Of a stretch of DNA of 64,000 bases, positions 37,447 to 46,363 are shown piece by piece. The first letter of the stretch is position 1. The number at the start of each line of letters is the position of its first letter. Both the position numbers and the translations under genes were made by a program. A model generated the notes under the pieces. The model did not search any database. It was given only the letters and a program-made list of their open reading frames with translations, and was not told the DNA's origin. Source of the stretch: an uncultured Rikenella sp. (GTDB lineage Bacteria; Bacteroidota; Bacteroidia; Bacteroidales; Rikenellaceae); assembly GCF_910577125.1 (NCBI RefSeq), contig NZ_CAJTMN010000002.1:1-64000 (forward strand). The letters are read 5' to 3'.

Positions 37447-37514
37447 AAGTCTTAAGTCTATTCGACGGCATGAGTTGCGGGCAGGTCGCCCTGCGGCGGA
37501 TAAACAACAACTGA
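37443..37514 (+). pseudogene. Stub of a cytosine-5 DNA methyltransferase
   Basis: The 23-codon frame begins MKVLSLFDGMSCGQVALRR, the unmistakable N-terminus (SAM-binding motif I) of Dcm-type methylases, then stops after INNN. The rest of the enzyme is absent; the next gene begins 18 bp later. It is a deletion remnant, with an ATGA overlap to the Dam gene preserved. Confidence 0.8.
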
Positions 37515-37531
37515 AAACTGAAACTGGAATT

Positions 37532-37963
37532 ATGAAAATCTACGTAGCAAGCAGTTGGCGCAACCGATATTACACGGAAGTTGTCGCCCATCTCAGACAA
37601 TTAGGACACGAAGTGTATGACTTTCGCAACCCGGTGCCATACGGAGGGTTCTCTTGGTCGGAAGTTGCCCCAAACTGGCAAAGCTGGACAATGGAAGAAT
37701 ATAAAAAGGCCCTTTCTCACCCGAATGCAGAGAGAGGTTTCGGTTCGGATTTTGGTGCGATGCAATGGGCCGACGCCTGCGTGTTGGTTTGTCCTTGTGG
37801 GCGGTCGGCACATACTGAGGCTGGGTGGATGGCTGGGACGGGCAAACCTGTCTGGGTTTATATCCCGGAACCACAAGAGCCTGAGTTGATGTATAAAATA
37901 TACGAGCGAATAGTTACTGATATGGCAGAACTCGATGACTTGAACGATAGAACAGACCGATAA
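37532..37963 (+). CDS. Nucleoside 2-deoxyribosyltransferase-like protein
   Basis: A 143-aa protein starting MKIYVASSWRN with GHEVYDFRNP and GSDFGAMQWADACVLVCPCG, then HTEAGWMAGTGKPVWVY. This is the Rossmann-like N-deoxyribosyltransferase/DUF4406 pattern; the SSWRN start and the SAHTEAGW loop form the nucleotide pocket. Phage members may process nucleotides or signalling nucleotides. Substrate not determined. Confidence 0.75.
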   Translation: MKIYVASSWRNRYYTEVVAHLRQLGHEVYDFRNPVPYGGFSWSEVAPNWQSWTMEEYKKALSHPNAERGFGSDFGAMQWADACVLVCPCGRSAHTEAGWMAGTGKPVWVYIPEPQEPELMYKIYERIVTDMAELDDLNDRTDR

Positions 37964-37975
37964 CACTTTCCAGCT

Positions 37976-38476
37976 ATGAAGACCTACCGTGATAGCCTGC
38001 TGGCTAAGTTGCACATTCTACTGAAAGAACAGGGCGTGGACGAAGAGACCAAACGAGCCATGTACGCCGGATATGGCGTCGATAGTACGGCCGATCTGAC
38101 CGCGCCGCAACTGCGGCACTTGGTCGGTTCGTTAGCTGGCGAAGCGGTTCCGGAGGTCGCCCCGAGGCAGGTGTCGAACGAGACCCGCCGCCTGCGGTCG
38201 CAGTGCCTCGCGCTGATGACAAAGAGTCCCGACCCGGCGAACATCAAACTGCGCGGCCTCGGACTGCCGAACGACTGGGCGGTGTTGAACGCTTTCGTCG
38301 AACACCACGCCGGGGCCACGCTGAACCGGCTGACCGACGAGGAACTGGAACGATTCGCCCGCAAGCTCCGCGCCATGCGTTCCTCCGGCTGGTTCTATAA
38401 TGCTCCACGGCAGACGACCGCCTCTCCTGCTGCGGTGGTTGTGCTGGCCCCGACCGACTGCGGTACCGTAAACTAA
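37976..38476 (+). CDS. GemA/gp16-like regulator
   Basis: A 166-aa protein with the DUF1018-type pattern: LLAKLHILLKEQGVDEETKR at the N-terminus, LRSQCLALMTKSPDPANIK, then a helical LTDEELERFARKLRAM block. Mu gp16/GemA modulates host functions late in early transcription. Its location at the end of the early region fits. Confidence 0.7.
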   Translation: MKTYRDSLLAKLHILLKEQGVDEETKRAMYAGYGVDSTADLTAPQLRHLVGSLAGEAVPEVAPRQVSNETRRLRSQCLALMTKSPDPANIKLRGLGLPNDWAVLNAFVEHHAGATLNRLTDEELERFARKLRAMRSSGWFYNAPRQTTASPAAVVVLAPTDCGTVN

Positions 38477-38548
38477 AAAGCCCCGAACAAAGGATTGTCC
38501 GAGGCGTCGAGTTTGGCCGCTCGACACAAAGATAATCAAAACGGGAAC

Positions 38549-38773
38549 ATGGCATATAACAAAAAAGGATATTTCGATCGAGCACGACGGATGCGAGAGA
38601 TTACGGAGCAATACTACGAGCCGGAGAACCATCGCAAGTGTAAAAAGGCGATTTGGCGCACGTACATAAGGCCGATTTACGGTGTATGTTATCAAACCTA
38701 TATCAGCAGTTTACAGGCCCTTCGGATGTTGGAGGCCGAACAAACACAAACAGAGAAAAGCCCGCCGAAATAG
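38549..38773 (+). CDS. Small basic phage protein at the late-activator position
   Basis: A 74-aa protein rich in Arg, Lys and Tyr (RARRMREITEQYYEPENHRK, KAIWRTYIRPIYG). It follows GemA and precedes a terminator plus promoter, where Mu places its middle/late activator. No HTH family recognised, so the role is only positional inference. Confidence 0.5.
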   Translation: MAYNKKGYFDRARRMREITEQYYEPENHRKCKKAIWRTYIRPIYGVCYQTYISSLQALRMLEAEQTQTEKSPPK

Positions 38774-38794
38774 TGCGGGCTTTTCTTATATTTG
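38758..38794 (+). promoter_or_regulatory. Terminator followed directly by a promoter
   Basis: AGCCCGC and GCGGGCT form a stem ending in TTTTC (about 38759-38785). TATATTTG (38787-38794) immediately follows and fits TAnnTTTG. It separates the early operon from the next gene. Confidence 0.65.
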
Positions 38795-38806
38795 CGAAAA
38801 ACAATT

Positions 38807-39109
38807 ATGATGAGCGAGTTGTTTATGGCAATCGTAGCCGTCGGCAGTTTGGTTCTTTGGGTCGTCCTGCTGGTTGCATTCTTTCAGTTGGTCGGCGACG
38901 TGCGTAAAATCAAGGCCCGATTGGCGGATAAAGACAGCGAATATTTCCGGTATGCGAATCTCGCCAAAGAGGAGCACGCTCTGGGAAACATCGACAAAGA
39001 ACGCGAATATCTGATTCGGGCACAATGCCATGCCTATTATGCCGAGCAAGAGGAAACCGTCCGCAAACTGATTGCTGTGCTGGATCGGAAAAACGGAGAG
39101 GAGATATAA
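38807..39109 (+). CDS. Single-pass membrane protein with cytoplasmic helix
   Basis: A 100-aa protein from the first of two adjacent ATGs. One N-terminal membrane segment (AIVAVGSLVLWVVLLVAFFQLV) is followed by a charged helical tail. It has its own promoter and lies alone between the early block and the convergent head block. It could be a superinfection-exclusion or holin-like factor; no family recognised. Confidence 0.6.
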   Translation: MMSELFMAIVAVGSLVLWVVLLVAFFQLVGDVRKIKARLADKDSEYFRYANLAKEEHALGNIDKEREYLIRAQCHAYYAEQEETVRKLIAVLDRKNGEEI

Positions 39110-39110
39110 A

Positions 39111-39554
39111 TTACTCGTCGAACTCCTCGTCGAACGTTGCCGTGAACACGATCCGGTAAACTTTCAGTGCATCGTCCCGCCGTTCGGCCTGTTGTGTCAT
39201 CCGTGACAGGTTGCTCGAAAATCCGCAATCGAATCCCTGCAACGCCTGGACAACGGCTTGCACGGTGTCCAATATCGCCAACGACCGTTCGCGCCATACG
39301 CGCGGAGTGAGGTGGTTCGTCTCGTCCGTGATGGCCAATTCGACAACACGCACGGTAATCGTTGCCCGGCATTGCTGATCGCGGCCTCCTGTGTCTTCGC
39401 AACTCGGGAACTCGATGTCGATCAGGGCCGCCGGATAGTCCATTCCTTGCCGAGTCTCCGGGTTGTCGGTCTGTCCCTTGTCGAGATCGATCAGCCGGAG
39501 TTCCGGTACTGCTTTCGCCAATCGGTCGGCGATTTTCAAATAGAATTTTTTCAT
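39111..39554 (-). CDS. Probable tail terminator/completion protein
   Basis: A 147-aa protein (FYLKIADRLAKAVPELRLID, PAALIDIEFPSCEDTGGRD, YRIVFTATFDEEFDE). Size, ferredoxin-like strand pattern and position next to the virion-morphogenesis gene fit tail-completion proteins of transposable phages. It is the last gene of the leftward head block. Confidence 0.55.
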   Translation of the reverse strand: MKKFYLKIADRLAKAVPELRLIDLDKGQTDNPETRQGMDYPAALIDIEFPSCEDTGGRDQQCRATITVRVVELAITDETNHLTPRVWRERSLAILDTVQAVVQALQGFDCGFSSNLSRMTQQAERRDDALKVYRIVFTATFDEEFDE

Positions 39555-39567
39555 GGTTTAATTCGGG

Positions 39568-40137
39568 TTAAAGTGAAACCAAAGCCCGAAGCCGTTCGAC
39601 AATTCGACGGTTCAAGGCAACGGATTTGCCGATGAATTTTCGTTGAGGAATCGTTATGTGCAACTGCTTGGCGACTGCCGCACGCCCCCAGCGACCGAGG
39701 CCGCTCCCGTCGGTCGTTTCACCCGCTGCGTAGGCTTTTGCCCAAAAGAACCGCTGCTGTTTCGGTGTCGGTTTCTGCTCGATCGTTCCCCCTTCGTTGT
39801 GGATGCGGGCATAGGGGACGCGCGGACTACCGGCCCGGATCGTCGCTTCGGAAGGCGTTACACGCGCCGGTCGGATCGTGGAGACCAACGCTCCGGATCG
39901 CACCATCAGCGACCCGCGCGAAGACGGATTTTTAGCTACGGCCCACGGTACGCCTTCCCATTCTTTAGTCGTGAAACGCTGTTTGTAAAATTCCGTGGCT
40001 GTTTCGGCTATGATCCGTGTCCCGTCCTGACGGATACGTTCCGAGGCGGCGGCGATTTTTTTGCGTAAAGTCTCGAAATCTCCCATTCTCTTCGTATATT
40101 TGTGGTAAGTAATCTCCCTGCGGGTGTAAGTGCTCAT
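39568..40137 (-). CDS. Phage virion morphogenesis protein (Mu gpG-like)
   Basis: A 189-aa protein; the better start may be the internal Met of MGDFETLRKKI (about 40083). The conserved core is ETATEFYKQRFTTKEWEGVPW, LMVRSGALVSTIR and YARIHNEGGTI, the classical signature of gpG/tail-completion proteins. The C-terminus IPQRKFIGKS is typical. It acts in head-tail joining. Confidence 0.8.
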   Translation of the reverse strand: MSTYTRREITYHKYTKRMGDFETLRKKIAAASERIRQDGTRIIAETATEFYKQRFTTKEWEGVPWAVAKNPSSRGSLMVRSGALVSTIRPARVTPSEATIRAGSPRVPYARIHNEGGTIEQKPTPKQQRFFWAKAYAAGETTDGSGLGRWGRAAVAKQLHITIPQRKFIGKSVALNRRIVERLRALVSL

Positions 40138-40208
40138 GGCGTGCCTCGTGAGTGGTCGGACGCTTGAGACGGCTGGTGAACCAGCGTAGGGAATTATTAA
40201 CTCACAAG

Positions 40209-40235
40209 AGCCTCCCTCTATTCGGAGGCTTTTTT
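40209..40235 (+). terminator. Hairpin with T-run overlapping the portal-fusion stop
   Basis: AGCCTCC (40209-40215) pairs with GGAGGCT (40224-40230), followed by five T on the plus strand. One arm lies within the last codons of the leftward portal-MuF gene. It may stop rightward transcripts that would run antisense to the head block. Confidence 0.5.
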
Positions 40236-42719
40236 ATTGTACACCAGGAGTCCCCGGCGGTGGTGCTGCTGAACGGACTTCTTGCCGGCCAGCGGGAACC
40301 ACGTTCGCACTTCATTGATTCGACCACCGGCTATTTTACAACACACGACGATCACTTCATCCCGGTAATAGCGGATCAAGGTATAGTTGTCGTAAACACT
40401 TTTCCCTCTCTCCGCATTAATCCACACTTCGTCCGGATCGTTCAGCGTTTCCGGTAGGGCTTGCAGGTATTCTACCCGTGCGGCATGACTGCCGGTCGTA
40501 TGCGTCCGGAAGCTCTTTTCAGATAAGAACACCTTTCGTCCGGATCGATCGGTCAGCATGACGACGCCGTCCCGCTGACGGGCGGCAAACCACTCCTCGG
40601 CCGTACCCGTAAAACGTGGCATGTCACTCGTAGCCGTCGTTTGTCGTTTCGCCATCGTCGGCAACCCATAATCGACCGCACCAAGTCGGTTCAGATATTT
40701 GGCCGCCCGGTTCGGGAATTTGCGGATATATTGCTGGTTCGTCGTGAAGACCTCGCGCAGTTCGGCCCGGTTCACCCCGAAACCCTGGGCCGCTGCGGTT
40801 TTGAACTCGCCGGTCTCGAAATAGGCATCTGCCCGGCGTTGCATATCGGGCAGATTGATTCCTTCCGTTTCGTGCCGCATCCGCGGAAGCACGTAACAAC
40901 GGCAGTTCCAGCCGTTGGGCGGGTATATCTTTCCCCACCGGGGGTCGTTGGTCGGTAACACGAGTCCGTTCAAGGCCGCATGTTCGGGCCGTACTTTGTC
41001 GTCGCCGACCGTCCGATATTCCCAATAAGGAAATAGCATGTTTTGGCTCAATAGACGGTAATAGGTCGAGGTGCTTTCGGCGACCTGATCGGCCGTATCG
41101 TATTCGGTTTGCGCCCAGCGACGATTGAACGTGTCCGTGATTTTCGCCGCCCGTTCCATGTAGTCCTCGAAACTGCGGCTCGCCCGGTAGGCTTGGTTGA
41201 GCTGCTGAATCTCGGTCAGCGTTTTGGCTGCCGAGAAGTGGTAGAGGTTTGTCTCCATGGCCGTCAGGACTACGTCGTCCGCGGTACCGTATTCGATACT
41301 ATTCCGCAGTCCGATACCTCCTTTCCGCCAACCGGTGTGAAAGGCATGCAGGAGTCGGTCGGCCGTATGATCGAATAGTTCTCGGTCGAAATACCGGGCC
41401 TCTCCGCGCGCTACGCGTTTGGCGAGTCGGCGGTCGAAGCCGTCGCCCGCCATCTCTCCCAGGTCGTTACGCTCGCCAGTGGTCGCCCCCGTAACGGGGG
41501 CTTCGGCGAAAAAACCGAAGACCCTTTCCAAGAAATTCCGCGCACCGTTCGTCCCGGTCGGATCGTCGGTGTCCGGCGGTTCGACAAAACCCGTTCCGTT
41601 CGGTTCCACCACCTCTTCGTCCGCTTCGGGTTGGGGAATGCCAGTAATTTTGTAAACGTGACTGGTCGGGACCGGCACAGATAACTTCGCTGCCCGCTCG
41701 ACAAGGCTCAGTCGATCGGCCGCCCCTAAGTTTTCGCCCTGTTCGACGAACGCAAAGCACCCTCCGGAGACTGGAAACCCTCGTTTTTCGAGAAGCGGCA
41801 GGAGTTGCGTATTGAGGACCCGTTGCACGAACCGACGGTCTGCGTTATGCAAATCTTCCTGTACCTGCATGTGTACCTCGCCCAATGAGCGCGCCCCTTT
41901 GTCACCCTGAATCGTGGTCAGTGTCTGACCGAGGATGCCGATCAGAATCTCTTCGTTGCAGGCTTTCCGTAGCATGTCGTACACACCGCCGTCGCCGCTG
42001 GCCGCTCCGGGTTCTACTTTGAAATCCGAACCTTTCGGCAGGATATTGACCAATGCGCCGCCTGCTGCTTCCAGCGCTTTCTGCAATTCCAGGCGAGCAC
42101 TGTCGTCGAACGTTTCGTAATAGGCCGTGCGCATCGGCATACCGAAAATTTCAGCATATTGCGCCCAGTCGCCGAAGTTGTTCCGTTTGTAAAGCACGAA
42201 CGGTGCTACGTTGAGCAGCAGGCCGAGGTCGTCCGCCTCGCCGACCTCCAGAAAAAAGTCGTCTTCGCGATACGGAATGCCCCGCTCGTCGTTCTCCTCC
42301 AGGGCAATCTCGCCGAACTGAGGCCGAATATGTTTCGATGGTATCGGGTGCGGAATGATTCGGTCTTCGACAAACTCCATTTCCGTAACCGTGATTCCCA
42401 GAAATCGGGCCTGCATGATCTCCGTGAGAACCGACTCGAAGCCGGAGCTATCCATCATTCGGTCGATCGTCTCTTCCGGTTTGTTGTCGCGCGTGAAAAC
42501 AAGTTCCGCGTTCGTGATAGCCGAGACGCGCTTACGAACGGCATCACGGAGTACGTTGTCGCGCATCAGTTCGGCGTACAGGTTATATAACTGCTGACGT
42601 TTGCCCCGGTCGGCCGAGCGCAAGGCACGCTGAACGTTATCGATGTCGAGGTTTGTGCGGTTCGGAGCCTTGATGGTGATCTGGTTAATTACCAGTTCCT
42701 GCTCTTGTTTATTCTCCAT
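40218..42719 (-). CDS. Portal protein fused to MuF head protein and a C-terminal PBECR-like nuclease domain
   Basis: The protein has 833 aa from ATG 42719; longer in-frame extension reads through the gp36 gene. Residues about 1-430 are a gp29/DUF935-type portal (GIPYREDDFFLEVGE, ILIGILGQTLTTIQGDKGAR). Residues about 480-690 are MuF (YPPNGWNCRCYVLPRMRHE, with the Cys pair). The last 130 residues (FTGTAEEWFAARQRDGVVML, ALPETLNDPDEVWIN, VRTWFPL) look like a PBECR2-type RNase toxin domain. In Mu, portal and F are separate. Fusion means each portal chain carries a potential ejected or packaged toxin. Confidence 0.85.
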   Translation of the reverse strand: MENKQEQELVINQITIKAPNRTNLDIDNVQRALRSADRGKRQQLYNLYAELMRDNVLRDAVRKRVSAITNAELVFTRDNKPEETIDRMMDSSGFESVLTEIMQARFLGITVTEMEFVEDRIIPHPIPSKHIRPQFGEIALEENDERGIPYREDDFFLEVGEADDLGLLLNVAPFVLYKRNNFGDWAQYAEIFGMPMRTAYYETFDDSARLELQKALEAAGGALVNILPKGSDFKVEPGAASGDGGVYDMLRKACNEEILIGILGQTLTTIQGDKGARSLGEVHMQVQEDLHNADRRFVQRVLNTQLLPLLEKRGFPVSGGCFAFVEQGENLGAADRLSLVERAAKLSVPVPTSHVYKITGIPQPEADEEVVEPNGTGFVEPPDTDDPTGTNGARNFLERVFGFFAEAPVTGATTGERNDLGEMAGDGFDRRLAKRVARGEARYFDRELFDHTADRLLHAFHTGWRKGGIGLRNSIEYGTADDVVLTAMETNLYHFSAAKTLTEIQQLNQAYRASRSFEDYMERAAKITDTFNRRWAQTEYDTADQVAESTSTYYRLLSQNMLFPYWEYRTVGDDKVRPEHAALNGLVLPTNDPRWGKIYPPNGWNCRCYVLPRMRHETEGINLPDMQRRADAYFETGEFKTAAAQGFGVNRAELREVFTTNQQYIRKFPNRAAKYLNRLGAVDYGLPTMAKRQTTATSDMPRFTGTAEEWFAARQRDGVVMLTDRSGRKVFLSEKSFRTHTTGSHAARVEYLQALPETLNDPDEVWINAERGKSVYDNYTLIRYYRDEVIVVCCKIAGGRINEVRTWFPLAGKKSVQQHHRRGLLVYNKKASE

Positions 42720-42739
42720 GGATCGGTATTTGAAAAGCG

Positions 42740-43153
42740 TTAAAAGTGTGTCGTCCGTTTCGGATTGCTGCTGAAATAGAACGGTCCCGACGAAACGCCC
42801 TCGTCTGGATTCTTTTTCGGCAAGTCGGGTACGATCTCCCCTTTTTGTACCCCTCGGAGCCATGCCACCGCACGCTCGTAGCGCGCCTGGCGGCGATCGT
42901 AGTAATTCCCGGCTGCACACAGGTTGATGAGGTGATATACGGCGATGTCTTTGCAAAAGATCAACAGCAGCGGGTCGCGAGCCTCGCCCGTGGCGGCAAA
43001 AATGGTCTCGGTGTCGTAAGCGGTCAGATAGCCTCGCGCCTCCGCTATCGCGCCCGACAGGGCTGCGGTGATGATTGTCTCGTCAGCGCGGGAGATCAGT
43101 TCGGCGTGCTCTTCCCGCAGGTGTGTCCGCAAGTCGTCCGGTGTCAGAAACAT
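42740..43153 (-). CDS. gp36-like (DUF1320) head-tail connector protein
   Basis: A 137-aa protein: MFLTPDDLRTHLREEHAELI, AIAEARGYLTAYDTETIF, DIAVYHLINLC and RYERAVAWLRGVQKGE, which match Mu gp36/DUF1320. The family probably forms an adaptor ring under the portal. It lies 2 bp after the terminase gene. Confidence 0.85.
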   Translation of the reverse strand: MFLTPDDLRTHLREEHAELISRADETIITAALSGAIAEARGYLTAYDTETIFAATGEARDPLLLIFCKDIAVYHLINLCAAGNYYDRRQARYERAVAWLRGVQKGEIVPDLPKKNPDEGVSSGPFYFSSNPKRTTHF

Positions 43154-43155
43154 GG

Positions 43156-44682
43156 TCAGTATCGTTTGGAATTTCGGGTTCTCGGTATGGAAATAATCGG
43201 TTGTTCGAGGGTAACCTGCTTTTCCCGGACGATGTAGATACCGCCCTCGACGGCATCCACACCGTCGGCCGGAGCCGACAGTTTGGGTCCGAAGAGCCGA
43301 AACTGCTCTTTGAGTCGTTGCATGTGGGGATTACCCTGTTCGTCAATATTGAAGACCAGTTGTCCGAGCCGTACGAGCGGCTCCAGTCCTGACTCGATAC
43401 GGGCAAACTTTTCGCCCTTGCGCCGGGTGTCCGGCGTGATGCCTATATAGGCACCCGTCCGACGGCCTTTTGCCGCAAAGGCCGGGACGTAGACTTGTGT
43501 GTAAAACGGGTCTTGCAGGGTGTTGTTTTCGATATACCAGTAGACAGGCGGACAACGATCGCCGATCCAGTCCCGCAGGTCGAAAAACCACTGGACGAAC
43601 GTATCCGTGCTGGCATTGTCTACGAAACATTTGATTACGTAGTACCTCCCTCGACAGAAACCCAACAGGACGAGCGCTTTGGTCGAGGAACTCCGCTGCC
43701 GGGCATTGTTCGACGGGGACGGGTCGGCATAGGCGATCAAAAACCGGAACCGATCCAGGGGCGGAACTTGGCCCCACGTCAATTCGCCGAACGTATTTCC
43801 TTCCGTAATCGGGTTGTTGTAGTATTCGCCCTGTTGAGCTTTATACGAGATTTTCGACAGCACCCGGTCGATCATCTTCTCGGTATTTTTGTCGGGCCAC
43901 GTAGACCGGCCGTGCTTGTCGCGGATGTTGATGATGTCCGTGTGGTCGGCCCTGTCCATTGCCCGCCGGATGCAGCAATCCTCGGCTATGACGTTTCCGC
44001 AGAAGATCACGGTCAGAGGAGTGGAAATCGAGCGGGTCGGATAGAGAGCCTGCTCGAACCAATCCCACTTCTTTTTCAGCACCTCCGGATTCCGGCACTC
44101 TTCGTCCGTGTCGAAATCATCGACCAGCAACACGTCCGGACGGCATTCGTTGTTCCGCGAACCGCGCGGACTTTGTCCGGCCCCGACCGCTCGGAAAGCC
44201 GCTCCGTTACGGAGGGTAAACTCTTCTGCGGTCCATAGACCGAGGTTCCGCTGTACGCCGTAGTCGTGCATGACGCGCTCGTTGCTCTCGAAAAACGCCC
44301 GGTAGGGAGCTAACAGCCGTTCGGCGTTGTTCTGTGTGTTGGAGGTCAGGATGACCGTCCGTTTCCGGCCGGTCAGCACCAAGTAGCACACCTCCATCAT
44401 CGTGCGGGCCGACTTGGCCAGTTCGCGCGACCAGGCGCGCACCTCGTACCACTCCGGATTTGCCAACACTCGACGTGTGGCAGCCGTGTGGAACGGAGCT
44501 GGGGCCGCCGTATAGAATCGCGGGAAATAGTAACTGAACCATGTCTCCGGTTCCTTTTCCAAGGTTTTGATCCGGCGGCGACGGTCCGAGCGGGTTTCGT
44601 TCGGATCGACTTCGAGACCGCTGTTGAACGATCGCTGAAAGGCGTACCACTCTTCGTATGCTCTCTTTTCGTCGGCAGTCAT
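43156..44682 (-). CDS. Terminase large subunit
   Basis: A 508-aa packaging motor. The ATPase part has SRELAKSARTMMEVCYL (Walker A-like), RTVILTSNTQNNAERLLAPY and Walker B VLLVDDFDTDEE. The nuclease part has RFLIAYADPSPSNNAR, YWYIENNTLQDPF and FRLFGPKLSAPADGVDAVEG, with acidic residues for two metals. It packages DNA by headful and cuts flanking host DNA, as in Mu gp28. It overlaps the small subunit by 4 bp. Confidence 0.92.
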   Translation of the reverse strand: MTADEKRAYEEWYAFQRSFNSGLEVDPNETRSDRRRRIKTLEKEPETWFSYYFPRFYTAAPAPFHTAATRRVLANPEWYEVRAWSRELAKSARTMMEVCYLVLTGRKRTVILTSNTQNNAERLLAPYRAFFESNERVMHDYGVQRNLGLWTAEEFTLRNGAAFRAVGAGQSPRGSRNNECRPDVLLVDDFDTDEECRNPEVLKKKWDWFEQALYPTRSISTPLTVIFCGNVIAEDCCIRRAMDRADHTDIINIRDKHGRSTWPDKNTEKMIDRVLSKISYKAQQGEYYNNPITEGNTFGELTWGQVPPLDRFRFLIAYADPSPSNNARQRSSSTKALVLLGFCRGRYYVIKCFVDNASTDTFVQWFFDLRDWIGDRCPPVYWYIENNTLQDPFYTQVYVPAFAAKGRRTGAYIGITPDTRRKGEKFARIESGLEPLVRLGQLVFNIDEQGNPHMQRLKEQFRLFGPKLSAPADGVDAVEGGIYIVREKQVTLEQPIISIPRTRNSKRY

Positions 44683-45119
44683 CGTAACGCCTCCTTTATA
44701 AATGCGTCATAGAGCGGCAAAAACTCCACGGCCCGATCCGGATCGGTCTCGCGCAACCAGGTAAGGAACTGGCGGCCGACCTCCACTTTATGGGTGATAT
44801 TCGTTTCTGTTTCCAGCTTTTTAATGGCATTCGTCAGTTTGGTGATCGTATCCGCCTCTTTGCTGGTGACGTAGTTGGCATCGTCGCGCGCTTCGACCGC
44901 TTCGCGAATTGCATTCAGCTGTTGGTGCAGCCAACCCAACAGGTCTTCCCGTCCGCCGAGCAGGGAGGTTTTCAACCGTTCCCACTGCTCCTCCCGCACC
45001 CATTTGCTCACGGTCGCCTCCGTAACGCCGACTCGCGCGGCAATCTCTTTCTGCGTAATCCCTTTTTCGGATAGATAGAGCGTTTTGGCGAAATCTTTTT
45101 TCTGTTGTCTCGACTGCAT
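44679..45119 (-). CDS. Terminase small subunit-like protein with HTH
   Basis: A 146-aa protein with an N-terminal helix-turn-helix (GITQKEIAARVGVTEATVSKW) and a long coiled-coil centre (TSKEADTITKLTNAIKKLE). Its position before the large subunit and ATGA overlap support the role of DNA recognition for packaging. It is the first gene of the leftward block. Confidence 0.8.
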   Translation of the reverse strand: MQSRQQKKDFAKTLYLSEKGITQKEIAARVGVTEATVSKWVREEQWERLKTSLLGGREDLLGWLHQQLNAIREAVEARDDANYVTSKEADTITKLTNAIKKLETETNITHKVEVGRQFLTWLRETDPDRAVEFLPLYDAFIKEALR

Positions 45120-45238
45120 GTCTCTTTTTTATGCAAAGGAACGGTACTCTGCATCCATCCGAAAAAATCATATAAAGCGTTAATGCTCTTTTTGTTGTGG
45201 GCATTCAGGAAGGCGAATTTTGCACAAAAAAGAACCGA
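45120..45238. promoter_or_regulatory. Divergent late control region
   Basis: These 119 bp separate leftward packaging genes from rightward capsid genes. AT-rich stretches are present but no exact TAnnTTTG; a phage activator may be needed. Confidence 0.45.
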
Positions 45239-46342
45239 ATGTCAAAAGCCTATATAGACATCATCGACCGCGAGCGGCGAGAAGCGACGATCCGCCTGTA
45301 CGGTGCTATCGGCGAGAAGATCGACGGCGACCTTTTCGCCCAGGAACTGGCCTCGCTGGACAACCAGTACGACCTGATCCGTCTGCGGATCAACAGTCCC
45401 GGCGGCGATGTGACCCAGGGACTCAGCATCGTGGGGGCCATGTTGTCGATGCAAACGCCGATCCATGTACACGTGGATGGCGTGGCGGCCAGTATGGCCG
45501 CCGTGATCGCTGTGTGTGGCGACAAACTCTACATGTACGATTTCGCCCGGCTGATGATCCACGATCCTTATTTCGCCGGGGCAGACGAATTGAGCCCGAA
45601 GATGGAGAAGCAGCTGGCACGGACCAAAGAGACCCTAACGCGCATTCTGAGCCGTCGGGGTAAGGACGCTGCCGAGGTGGAGCGACTGATGAGCGAGGAG
45701 ACTTGGTTCTCGGCCAAGGAGGCAAAAGAGGCCGGCCTGTGCGACGTGATCGTCGGTTCACGCCAAAAGGCACTTATGAATCTCGCACCGGACGAACTCC
45801 GCGTGCGCATCGACGAACAACACCAAATCCAAAACAATATGACCAAACTATCTGAAAAAGCCGCCGCTTCGCTCGGCATCAAGGCCGAAGCGCCGGACAC
45901 CGAGGTCTCTGCGGCTATCGAAACGTTGCATGCGTCGAAAGTAGCTGCTGAAAAAGCCAAAGTCGAAGCCGAAGAGGCACGGACGAAGGCAGAAAAAGAG
46001 CTGAACGATTACAAAGCCAGCATCCGGGCAGAGAAGAAAGCCGCATTCGTGGCCCAGCTCGAGGCGGGTGCCAAGTCCGGTAAGATCGACGCAAGCGGAG
46101 TCGCCACATTTTCGGCCATGTACGACACAGACCCGGAAAACGCACTCAAAGCATTCGAGGCTATCCCCGAACGTGAACCGGTACACAACCGGCTGTCGTC
46201 CAAGAAAGAACAGGACAAAGCCCTTCTGGATGCCTCGTGGGACGAACTCGACAAGGCTGGACGACTGGGCGAATTGAAGACCAAGTATCCGGACGAGTAC
46301 AAGGCCAAGTTCGACGAACGATTCCACCCGAACGAAGACTAA
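45239..46342 (+). CDS. ClpP-type prohead protease fused to scaffold
   Basis: The protein has 367 aa from ATG 45239. Residues 1-200 are a ClpP-fold protease: RINSPGGDVTQGLSIVGAM, the Ser nucleophile in VDGVAASMAAVIA and His in MIHDPYFAG. Residues about 215-367 are a coiled-coil scaffold (KAKVEAEEARTKAEKELND). An internal ATG near 45839 (MTKLSEKAAASLGIKAE) could give a free scaffold, as in lambda C/Nu3 and Mu I/Z. Confidence 0.9.
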   Translation: MSKAYIDIIDRERREATIRLYGAIGEKIDGDLFAQELASLDNQYDLIRLRINSPGGDVTQGLSIVGAMLSMQTPIHVHVDGVAASMAAVIAVCGDKLYMYDFARLMIHDPYFAGADELSPKMEKQLARTKETLTRILSRRGKDAAEVERLMSEETWFSAKEAKEAGLCDVIVGSRQKALMNLAPDELRVRIDEQHQIQNNMTKLSEKAAASLGIKAEAPDTEVSAAIETLHASKVAAEKAKVEAEEARTKAEKELNDYKASIRAEKKAAFVAQLEAGAKSGKIDASGVATFSAMYDTDPENALKAFEAIPEREPVHNRLSSKKEQDKALLDASWDELDKAGRLGELKTKYPDEYKAKFDERFHPNED

Positions 46343-46363
46343 CCGAAAAACAACCAACAAATT

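Noticed and set aside
42720..42956. N-terminal extension of the portal-MuF frame
   Set aside because: It overlaps the gp36-like gene in another frame and has no portal homology; ATG 42719 is the likely start.
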